Source: UBA6918 sp040754425 (GTDB taxonomy: Bacteria > Pseudomonadota > Gammaproteobacteria > Burkholderiales > Thiobacillaceae). Taken from it: 64,000 nucleotides of DNA. Positions 42,086-49,349 of the stretch are shown here, in pieces; within the stretch, counting starts at the first letter, position 1; each line of letters opens with the position of its first letter. A model generated the notes under the pieces. The model was not told the origin of the DNA. It did not search any database and was given only the letters and a program-made list of their open reading frames with translations. The stretch lies in the NCBI GenBank assembly GCA_040754425.1, contig JBFMCR010000015.1:1-64000 (forward strand), in the 5' to 3' direction. The position numbers and the translations under genes are program-made.

Positions 42086-42103
42086 ACGAACGGACGGCGC
42101 GCA

Positions 42104-44833
42104 TCAGTGCGCGGCTTCCCAGTTCGCTCCCGCGCCCACTTCCGCCTTCAGCGGCACTTTCAGATGCGCCACGCCGGCCATGAGTTCGGGCAGGCGCTTG
42201 CGCACTTCCGCCAACTCGGTTTCCGGCACTTCCAGCACCAGTTCGTCGTGCACCTGCATGATCATCCTGCTTTGGCGGTTTTCCGCATCGAGCCAGGACT
42301 GCACGGCGATCATGGACAGCTTGATGAGATCGGCCGCCGTGCCCTGCATGGGCGCGTTGATGGCGGCGCGCTCGGCGCCCTGGCGGCGCGCGGGATTCCT
42401 GGAATTGATCTCGGGCAGGTAGAGGCGGCGCCCGAACACGGTTTCCACGAAACCTTGCGAGCGCGCCTGCTCGCGCGTGCGCTGCATGTAGTCGGCCACG
42501 CCGGGGTAGCGCGCGAAGTAGCGGTCGATCCAGGCCTGCGCCGCGCTGCGTTCGAGATTGAGCTGGCTGGCAAGGCCGTAGGCCGACATGCCGTAGATGA
42601 GGCCGAAGTTGATGACCTTGGCCATGCGCCGCTGATCCGGGCTCACTTCGTCGAGCCCGACGCCGAACACCTCGGAAGCGGTCGCGGTGTGGATGTCGCG
42701 ATCTTCGGCAAAGGCCTTGAGCAGCCCTTCGTCGCCGGAAAGATGCGCCATGATGCGCAGCTCGATCTGGGAATAGTCGGCCGACACGATAACCGAACCC
42801 TGCGGCGCGATAAAGGCCTCGCGGATGCGGCGGCCTTCCTGGGTGCGCACCGGAATGTTCTGCAAATTGGGATCGGAACTCGACAGCCTGCCGGTGACCG
42901 CGGTGGCCTGCGAATAGCTGGTGTGCACGCGCCCGGTCTTCGGATTGATCATCTGCGGCAGCTTGTCGGTGTAAGTGGACTTGAGCTTGGCGAGCCCCCG
43001 GTATTCCAGCAGGGTCTTGGGCAGCGGGTAGTCGGCGGCCAGGGTTTCCAGCACTTCCTCGTCGGTGGACGGCTGGCCGCTGGGCGTTTTCTTGACCACC
43101 GGCAGCTTCATTTCATTGAAGAAAATTTCCTGGATCTGCTTGGGCGAATTGAGGTTGAACGGTCGGCCGGCGAGCTGATGGGCCCGGTTTTCCAGTTTCA
43201 GCATGGCCTCGCCCAATTCGCGCCCCTGTGCTGCGAGCTTGTCGCGGTCCAGCAGCACGCCATAGCGCTCCATGCGGAACAGGATGTCGGCCACCGGCAG
43301 TTCGATGGTTTCGTATACCCGTTTCAGGCCCGGCGCGCTTTCGATCTGCGGATACAACGCCGCGTGCACGCGCAGGGTCACGTCGGCATCCTCGGCGGCG
43401 TACCGGGTGGCGGTATCGAGGTCGACTTGGTCGAAGCCGATCTGCTTGGCACCCTTGCCGGCCACGTCCTGGTAGGTAATGACCGACAGGCTGGTGAAGC
43501 GCGCGGCCAGGCTGTCGAGGTCGTGCGGCATGTGCGATTCGGCCACATAGGACTCGAGCAGGGTGTCGTGCACGACACCCTTCAGGCGGATGCCGTGGTT
43601 GGCCAGCACGTGGCGGTCGAACTTGAGGTTCTGCCCGACTTTCTGCGGCCGTTCGCTTTCCAGCCAGGGCTTCAGTTTCGCCAGCGCCGCCTCGCGGTTC
43701 AACTGGCCGGGCGCGCCGGGATAGCGGTGGGCAAGCGGCAAATAGGCGGCTTCGCCTTCATTCACGGCGAAGGACATGCCCACGAGTTCCGCCGTCATTG
43801 CCTCGAGCGCGGTGGTTTCGGTGTCGAAGCCGACCAGCTCGGCGCGGGTGATTTTTTCCAGCCAGGCATCGAGTCGCGCCTCGCTCAAAATGCATTCGTA
43901 GCCGGCGCGATGGTCAGCATCGGCGGTTGCCGCGACGGTGGCGTTTTCCGCCGCGCCATCGATCCCGGCCAGCACCTGCCCGGCCGCGCGCAATTCGCGC
44001 AGCCAGGTGCGAAAGTCCTGGTTCTCGTAGAAGGCCAGCAGCTTTTCCTGGTCGGGCGGCCGCCTGGTGAGCGCTTCCGGCTCGAAGGCGAGATCGACGT
44101 CGGTCTTGATGGTGACGAGCTTGCGCCCCATGGGCAGCCAGTCGAGCGCCTTCCTGAGGTTCTCGCCCACCACGCCCTTGATCTCATGGGCGTGCGCGAT
44201 GATGTTGTCGAGGCTGCCGTATTCGGTGAGCCATTTGACCGCGGTTTTCGGCCCGACCTTTTCCACGCCCGGCACGTTGTCCACGCTGTCGCCGATGAGC
44301 GCGAGGTAGTCGACGATGCGCGACGCCGGCACGCCGAATTTTTCCTGCACGCCCTTTTCGTCGAGCACTTCGTTGCTCATGGTGTTGACCAGGGTGACGT
44401 GGTCGTTCACCAGCTGCGCCATGTCCTTGTCTCCGGTGGAAACGATGCTTTTCACGCCGTGCTTTTCCGCGTGCCTGACCAGGGTGCCGATGACGTCGTC
44501 GGCCTCGACGCCGTCGACGATGACGAGCGGCCAGCCCAGCGCGCGGATGCCTTCGAACAGGGGCTCGATCTGCACCGAAAGATCCTCTGCCATGGGCGGG
44601 CGGTTGGCCTTGTACTGCGGGTACCAGTCATCGCGGAAAGTTTTGCCCGATGCGTCGAACACGCAGGCGATATAATCGGCCTGATAATCCTTTTCCAGCT
44701 TCTTCAGCATGTTGATCACGCCGTAGACGGCGCCGGTCGGCTGGTTGTGGCGGTTGCGCAAGTCCGGCAGGGCATGGAAGGCCCGATAGAGGTAGGATGA
44801 GCCATCCACCAGCAGAAGGGTTTTTTGGGTCAT
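42104..44833 (-). CDS. polA: DNA polymerase I
   Basis: 909 residues with all three domains. The 5'-3' exonuclease begins TLLLVDGSSYLYRAFHALPD and has VDGVEADDVIGTL. The 3'-5' proofreading domain has an intact metal site (VGFDTETTALEAM). The polymerase domain has DPNLQNIPVRTQEGRRIREA, VSADYSQIELRIMAHLSGD, RRMAKVINFGLIYGMSAYGL and MQVHDELVLEVPE. The ATG at 44833 (MTQKTLLLVDGSS) is used; 25 upstream in-frame codons are not conserved. It is divergent from the LOG gene with an 11-base gap. Confidence 0.98.
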   Translation of the reverse strand: MTQKTLLLVDGSSYLYRAFHALPDLRNRHNQPTGAVYGVINMLKKLEKDYQADYIACVFDASGKTFRDDWYPQYKANRPPMAEDLSVQIEPLFEGIRALGWPLVIVDGVEADDVIGTLVRHAEKHGVKSIVSTGDKDMAQLVNDHVTLVNTMSNEVLDEKGVQEKFGVPASRIVDYLALIGDSVDNVPGVEKVGPKTAVKWLTEYGSLDNIIAHAHEIKGVVGENLRKALDWLPMGRKLVTIKTDVDLAFEPEALTRRPPDQEKLLAFYENQDFRTWLRELRAAGQVLAGIDGAAENATVAATADADHRAGYECILSEARLDAWLEKITRAELVGFDTETTALEAMTAELVGMSFAVNEGEAAYLPLAHRYPGAPGQLNREAALAKLKPWLESERPQKVGQNLKFDRHVLANHGIRLKGVVHDTLLESYVAESHMPHDLDSLAARFTSLSVITYQDVAGKGAKQIGFDQVDLDTATRYAAEDADVTLRVHAALYPQIESAPGLKRVYETIELPVADILFRMERYGVLLDRDKLAAQGRELGEAMLKLENRAHQLAGRPFNLNSPKQIQEIFFNEMKLPVVKKTPSGQPSTDEEVLETLAADYPLPKTLLEYRGLAKLKSTYTDKLPQMINPKTGRVHTSYSQATAVTGRLSSSDPNLQNIPVRTQEGRRIREAFIAPQGSVIVSADYSQIELRIMAHLSGDEGLLKAFAEDRDIHTATASEVFGVGLDEVSPDQRRMAKVINFGLIYGMSAYGLASQLNLERSAAQAWIDRYFARYPGVADYMQRTREQARSQGFVETVFGRRLYLPEINSRNPARRQGAERAAINAPMQGTAADLIKLSMIAVQSWLDAENRQSRMIMQVHDELVLEVPETELAEVRKRLPELMAGVAHLKVPLKAEVGAGANWEAAH

Positions 44834-44844
44834 AAGGAACGGAA

Positions 44845-45570
44845 ATGAAAGAAAAACTGCCCGAACCGGCCGATCCGCGCGGCGCCGCGGAAATCGATTA
44901 TTCGGCACGCGAATCCTGGCGACTGTTCGGCATTATGGCAGAGTTCGCGGAAGCCACCGAACGGCTGGAAGGAATCCGTCCTGCCGTGTCGATATTCGGC
45001 AGCGCACGCACGCCGCCCGACCATGCCAATTACCTGCTCACCGAACAGATTGCGCGCCAGCTGTCGGACGCCGGCTTTTCGGTAATATCCGGCGGCGGCC
45101 CCGGCATCATGGAAGCCGCCAACAAGGGCGCCTATTTCGGCAAATCCCCCAGCGTCGGCCTCAACATCCAGCTGCCGCACGAGCAGCACACCAACCCCTT
45201 CCAGGACATCACCCAGACCTTCCATCATTTCTTCGCGCGCAAGGTCATGTTCGTCAAATACGCCGCGGCCTACGTGGTCATGCCGGGCGGCTTCGGCACG
45301 CTGGACGAGCTCATGGAAGCGCTGACCCTGTTGCAGACCGGCAAGACCCGTCGCATTCCCATCGTCCTGGTCGGGTCGGAGTTCTGGGCTGGGCTGCTGG
45401 ACTGGTTCCGCGAATGTCTCATCAAGGAAGGCATGATCGACCCCCAGGACATGAAGCTGATGCAGGTGATCGACCAGCCGGCCGACGTGGTGAATGCGAT
45501 TTTCAATCACTACGAGACCCGCGGTTTCACCCCCACGCTCAGCGAACGCGAAATCCAGCTCAACCTGTGA
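44845..45570 (+). CDS. LOG-family Rossmann protein (TIGR00730)
   Basis: 241 residues. It has the lysine-decarboxylase-like nucleotide fold with SGGGPGIMEAANKGAYFGK and the diagnostic VMPGGFGTLDELMEALTLLQ. Characterised relatives hydrolyse nucleoside 5'-monophosphates to base plus ribose phosphate (cytokinin-activating LOG or PpnN-type enzymes). The bacterial role here is probably nucleotide salvage and is not certain. AACGGAAATG is at the start; it diverges from polA. Confidence 0.85.
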   Translation: MKEKLPEPADPRGAAEIDYSARESWRLFGIMAEFAEATERLEGIRPAVSIFGSARTPPDHANYLLTEQIARQLSDAGFSVISGGGPGIMEAANKGAYFGKSPSVGLNIQLPHEQHTNPFQDITQTFHHFFARKVMFVKYAAAYVVMPGGFGTLDELMEALTLLQTGKTRRIPIVLVGSEFWAGLLDWFRECLIKEGMIDPQDMKLMQVIDQPADVVNAIFNHYETRGFTPTLSEREIQLNL

Positions 45571-45624
45571 TCGGGGTGCGCGATTTAAGCTATTTTGAAA
45601 TTAGAATACCGACCGGACATCACC

Positions 45625-45987
45625 ATGAAAAAAACCACGCAAACCCTGATCGCCGCACTCATCCTGGCCAGCATGCCGGCACTGGGCGCAGGCCAGGCCC
45701 CGACGCCCGCCGCCCCGCCCAACGCCGCCCCGCCGCAAACCACGCCCGTGCCTGACGGCGCGCCCGGGCCCGGCGACATCGAAGAGCCCTCGATCACCAT
45801 CCGCAGCGAAGGCGGCGCGCGAATCGAGGAATACCGGCTGCGCGGCAAGCTGTACATGGTTCGCATCACGCCGCCGCGAGGCAAGCCCTATTACCTCATC
45901 GACCAGATGGGCCGCGGCGAATTCACCCGCCACGACGGGCCTGCGGCACCGACTGCCGTGCCGCAGTGGGTCATTCACAGTTTTTGA
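45625..45987 (+). CDS. DUF2782-family exported protein
   Basis: 120 residues. The signal peptide is MKKTTQTLIAALILASMPALGA. A Pro/Ala-rich linker follows, then the DUF2782 core PSITIRSEGGARIEEYRLRG, LYMVRITPPRGKPYYLIDQM and GRGEFTRHD. Short periplasmic proteins of this family lie next to polA in many betaproteobacteria. The function is unknown. It is followed 3 bases later by another membrane protein gene. Confidence 0.82.
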   Translation: MKKTTQTLIAALILASMPALGAGQAPTPAAPPNAAPPQTTPVPDGAPGPGDIEEPSITIRSEGGARIEEYRLRGKLYMVRITPPRGKPYYLIDQMGRGEFTRHDGPAAPTAVPQWVIHSF

Positions 45988-45990
45988 GCC

Positions 45991-46710
45991 ATGAGCGAAG
46001 AACTTCCGCGCCGCGTACCGGCGCGTGCCGGCATAGACTGGGTTACGGGCGCATTCAGGCTGTTCATCAAGAGCCCGCTGATGCTGGGCGCGGCGACTGC
46101 GGTGTTTCTCGGCCTGCTGCTGATCCTGCAATTCATCCCCTATGCCGGGGCAGGCCTGTCCGAAATCGTCACCCCGCTGATCGTGGCCGGATTCATGCGT
46201 GCATTTCGCAGCATCGACGAAGGCAGCGAGCCGGAACTGCCCCAGCTGGCAGCAGGTTTCCGCAGCCATGCGGCCCCGCTGGCCACGGTCGGCGCAATCT
46301 ATCTCGGCCTGCTTCTTGCCATCCTCTCGCTGATGAAATTCCTCGGCCTCGATTACCAGGCCATGCTGCAGGCCATGCAGCAAGGCGCCACGCCCGAACA
46401 GCTGGCGCATGACCTCGAAGGCAAGGCGCACATCATGTTGCTGGGACCTGCGCTTGCGATCCCGGCCGTGGCGGCCACCTGGTATGCGCCGGCGCTGGTG
46501 CTGTTCGGCAATGCCGGCCCGCTGCAAGCCATGGGGCTTTCGCTCAAGGCCTGCGCGCGCAACTGGCTGGCCCTGCTGGTGAACGGCGTGGCGTTGATCC
46601 CGCTGCTGCTGCTGGCGATGATCCCCGTGGTCGGCATGCTGGTCGCCGTGCCCGTCATGCTGGGCACGGCCTACCTCGGCTACCAGGCGATGTTCGCTTC
46701 CAGGGAATAA
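45991..46710 (+). CDS. BPSS1780-family membrane protein
   Basis: 239 residues with about five hydrophobic segments (LMLGAATAVFLGLLLILQFI, ATVGAIYLGLLLAILSLMKF, IMLLGPALAIPAVAATWYAP, LALLVNGVALIPLLLLAMIP). The N-terminus RVPARAGIDWVTGAFRLFIK is characteristic of this family of unknown function. It is cotranscribed with the DUF2782 gene. It converges with uvrD across a GAGGACA-type hairpin. Confidence 0.8.
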   Translation: MSEELPRRVPARAGIDWVTGAFRLFIKSPLMLGAATAVFLGLLLILQFIPYAGAGLSEIVTPLIVAGFMRAFRSIDEGSEPELPQLAAGFRSHAAPLATVGAIYLGLLLAILSLMKFLGLDYQAMLQAMQQGATPEQLAHDLEGKAHIMLLGPALAIPAVAATWYAPALVLFGNAGPLQAMGLSLKACARNWLALLVNGVALIPLLLLAMIPVVGMLVAVPVMLGTAYLGYQAMFASRE

Positions 46711-46723
46711 AGCGAAAAGCTTT

Positions 46724-46792
46724 GCAAGGCGGACAAGAGAACAGGAGTAAGTCGTTTTACGGTTTTTCCTCTTGTCCTCATGTCCTCTTTGT
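46724..46792. repeat. GAGGACA-type inverted repeat between convergent genes
   Basis: Left arm GCAAGGCGGACAAGAGAACA plus GGAG, right arm CTCTTGTCCTCATGTCCTCT plus TTGT. It is the same family as at 15437 and 38961. It may serve as a bidirectional transcript end. Confidence 0.83.
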
Positions 46793-46834
46793 TCAAGTCC
46801 TTATTTTCTTTGCGTCTCTGTGTAAGGTTTCGAT

Positions 46835-48985
46835 TCAAGCCGCGCTGAGCTTGGCGTACTCCAGCGCCAGCCACTTCACGCCGGCGTCGCGAAACCTGAC
46901 CTGCACGCGTGCGTCGCTGCCGCGCCCTTCGAAGCCCAGGATCACGCCGCTGCCGAACCTGGGATGCGCCACGTTCTGGCCGACGGAAAAGCCACCCGCC
47001 CCCTGATTGCTGCCGGAATACGAAACCGTGGCAGCTTCCTGTGACCAGGCGGCGCTGCGCTTGTTGAGCTGCAAAAGGAGATTCTCGGGCAACTCGGAGA
47101 GAAAACGCGACGGCAGGCCATAGCGCACCTGGCCGTGCAGCATGCGCGACTGCGCGTGGGTGAGGTACAGACGACGGCGCGCGCGCGTGATCGCCACGTA
47201 CATCAGGCGCCGCTCCTCTTCCAGGCCGTCGGAATCGGCGAAGCTCTGCTCGTGCGGAAACAGGCCTTCCTCCAGGCCGGTGATGAACACGCTGTGGAAT
47301 TCCAGTCCCTTGGCGGCGTGCACGGTCATGAGCTGCAGCGCGTCGGTGCCGGCGCCTGCCTGGTGCTCGCCGGCTTCCAGCGCGGCGTGGGCGAGGAAGG
47401 CCTCCATCACGTTCTGGCCTTCCTCCATCACCGCCTCCGGATCCTGCTCGAACAAGGCGGCGGCATTGACCAGTTCGTTGAGGTTCTCCAGCCGGTCCTG
47501 GCCGTCCTTCTCGTTGAGGTAATAGTCGGCCAGGCCCGAAAGATTGATGACCTGCTCCAGGGTTTCCGCCAGCGACAGGCCTTCGCAGGCTTCGCGCATT
47601 CTCTCCATCAGCGTGACGAAGGCCGGCAGGCCCTTGGCGGCATCGCGCTTGCCGGCGGATTGCGCCTGCGCCGCCAGCCACAGGCTCACGCCGCCGGATT
47701 TGGCCGCCTCCTGCAAATTTTCCAGAGACCTCGCGCCGATGCCGCGCGCGGGGAAATTGACGATGCGCAAAAACGCCCCGTCGTCGTCGGGAAAGCTCAT
47801 CACGCGCAGGTAGGCCAGCGCGTGCTTGACTTCCTGGCGCTCGAAGAAGCGCAGGCCGCCGTAGACCTTGTAGGGAATGCCCGAGGTGAACAGCGCATGC
47901 TCCAGCACCCGCGACTGCGCGTTGGAGCGGTACAAGAGCGCCATGTCGGAAAGCGCAATGCCCTCGCGGTTGAGCGCCTTCACTTCGTCGACGATGAAGC
48001 CGGCCTCGTCCTGGTCGCCGTAGCCCTCGAACACGCGAATCGGCTCGCCCGCCCCTTCGTCGGTCCACAGGTTCTTGCCCAGGCGCTCGCGGTTTTTCGC
48101 GATCAGCTCGTTGGCGGCGGACAGGATGTTGCCGTGGCTGCGGTAGTTCTGCTCCAGCTTGATCACCCGGCCCTGCGCAAACTCGCGCTCGAATTCGCGC
48201 ATGTTGGCGGTTTCCGCGCCGCGGAAGGCGTAGATCGACTGGTCGTCGTCGCCCACCGCGAACAGGGCCGTGGACGGCCCGGCGAAGAGCTTGAGCCAGC
48301 GGTACTGCAGCGGGTTGGTGTCCTGGAACTCGTCGATGAGAATGTGCCTGAAGCGCGCCTGGTAGTGCTGCCGCAGCGGCTCGTTGCGCGCCATCAGTTC
48401 ATAGGAGCGCAAGAGCAGTTCGGCGAAATCCACCACGCCCTCGCGCTGGCACTGGGCGTCGTAGGCTTCGAAGATTTCCGCCAGGCGGCGCGTGAACTCG
48501 TCGTGCACCTCCACGTCTTTCGCGCGCAGGCCGGCCTCCTTGTGGCCGTTGATGAACCACTGCACCTTGCGCGGCTCGTATTTCTCGGTGTCGACGCTCA
48601 TCGCCTTCAACAGGCGCTTGATGGCGGAAGCCTGATCCTGGGTATCCAGAATCTGGAACACCTTCGGCAGGCCGGCCTCGCGGTGGTGCGCGCGCAGCAA
48701 TCTGTTCGCCAACCCGTGAAAAGTCCCCACCCACATGCCGCGCGTGTTGATGGGCAGCGCGGCGGAAATGCGCGTGAGCATTTCCCTCGCCGCCTTGTTG
48801 GTGAAGGTCACCGCCATGAGTCCCAGCGGCGACACCTGCCCGGTGGAAATGAGCCAGGCAATGCGCGTGGTCAACACCCGCGTCTTGCCCGAACCTGCGC
48901 CCGCCAGGATCAGCGCGGACTGGTGCGGCAGCGTCACCGCTTCGCGCTGTTGCGGGTTGAGGGAGTCGAGGAAGGGGGCGGACAT
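46835..48985 (-). CDS. uvrD: UvrD/PcrA-type DNA helicase II
   Basis: Superfamily 1 3'-5' helicase of 716 residues for nucleotide-excision and mismatch repair. It has Q motif LNPQQREAV, Walker A LAGAGSGKTRVLTTRIAWLI, Walker B ILIDEFQDTNPLQYRWLKLF, VGDDDQSIYAFRGA, KLEQNYRSHGNILSAAN, VHAAKGLEFHSVFI and ERRLMYVAITRARRRLYL. The C-terminal Tudor-like tail is VAHPRFGSGVILGFEGRGSD. The ATG at 48985 is used; it is divergent from the moaD-like gene. Confidence 0.97.
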   Translation of the reverse strand: MSAPFLDSLNPQQREAVTLPHQSALILAGAGSGKTRVLTTRIAWLISTGQVSPLGLMAVTFTNKAAREMLTRISAALPINTRGMWVGTFHGLANRLLRAHHREAGLPKVFQILDTQDQASAIKRLLKAMSVDTEKYEPRKVQWFINGHKEAGLRAKDVEVHDEFTRRLAEIFEAYDAQCQREGVVDFAELLLRSYELMARNEPLRQHYQARFRHILIDEFQDTNPLQYRWLKLFAGPSTALFAVGDDDQSIYAFRGAETANMREFEREFAQGRVIKLEQNYRSHGNILSAANELIAKNRERLGKNLWTDEGAGEPIRVFEGYGDQDEAGFIVDEVKALNREGIALSDMALLYRSNAQSRVLEHALFTSGIPYKVYGGLRFFERQEVKHALAYLRVMSFPDDDGAFLRIVNFPARGIGARSLENLQEAAKSGGVSLWLAAQAQSAGKRDAAKGLPAFVTLMERMREACEGLSLAETLEQVINLSGLADYYLNEKDGQDRLENLNELVNAAALFEQDPEAVMEEGQNVMEAFLAHAALEAGEHQAGAGTDALQLMTVHAAKGLEFHSVFITGLEEGLFPHEQSFADSDGLEEERRLMYVAITRARRRLYLTHAQSRMLHGQVRYGLPSRFLSELPENLLLQLNKRSAAWSQEAATVSYSGSNQGAGGFSVGQNVAHPRFGSGVILGFEGRGSDARVQVRFRDAGVKWLALEYAKLSAA

Positions 48986-49030
48986 GGATACAATGCGGCT
49001 AGCCAAACAGCAATTTTACCGGATGCAGCC

Positions 49031-49276
49031 ATGATCAACATTCTCTACTTCGGCAGCCTGGTCGACGCCTTCGACCGCGCAACGGATGAACTGGACCTGC
49101 CGCCCAACGTGCAAGACGTGCAAAGCCTGCTGTTCTTTCTGAGCCTGCGCGGCGAAGTCTGGGCCCGTTATCTTCGCAACAACCCCGGCCTCAAAATCAC
49201 CGTCAACCGCCAGTTCGCCGAAGGCGGCACACCGGTTGCGGACGGCGACGAGATCGCGCTGGTGGCGCTGGGGTAA
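49031..49276 (+). CDS. MoaD/ThiS-family small ubiquitin-like protein lacking terminal Gly-Gly
   Basis: 81 residues of beta-grasp type. It opens MINILYFGSLVDAFDRATDE and has LKITVNRQFAEGGTPVADGD, a MoaD-like pattern in which the sulfur carrier is thiocarboxylated at its C-terminus. It ends in EIALVALG, so the normal Gly-Gly is Leu-Gly. Thiocarboxylation and transfer by MoeB/MoaE would be impaired or different. It may be a degenerate or diverged paralogue. No other molybdenum-cofactor gene is in the window, although SorA needs the cofactor. Confidence 0.72.
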   Translation: MINILYFGSLVDAFDRATDELDLPPNVQDVQSLLFFLSLRGEVWARYLRNNPGLKITVNRQFAEGGTPVADGDEIALVALG

Positions 49277-49296
49277 ATCCCCCGGCGCAGCCCGCC

Positions 49297-49319
49297 ACCC
49301 CCCTTTGTCGAGGGGGGGT
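49297..49319. terminator. G/C hairpin between convergent moaD-like and mod genes
   Basis: ACCCCCC-TTTGTCGAG-GGGGGGT makes a seven-base stem. It has GAAAAAC on one side and no T tract on the moaD side. It probably separates the two convergent transcripts. Confidence 0.5.
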
Positions 49320-49349
49320 TGAAAAACGGGGCCTTGCAGCTCTGGCAGT

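Noticed and set aside
42107..44800. Plus-strand open frame of 897 codons opposite polA
   Set aside because: Shadow frame; all polymerase, exonuclease and metal-site motifs are on the minus strand.
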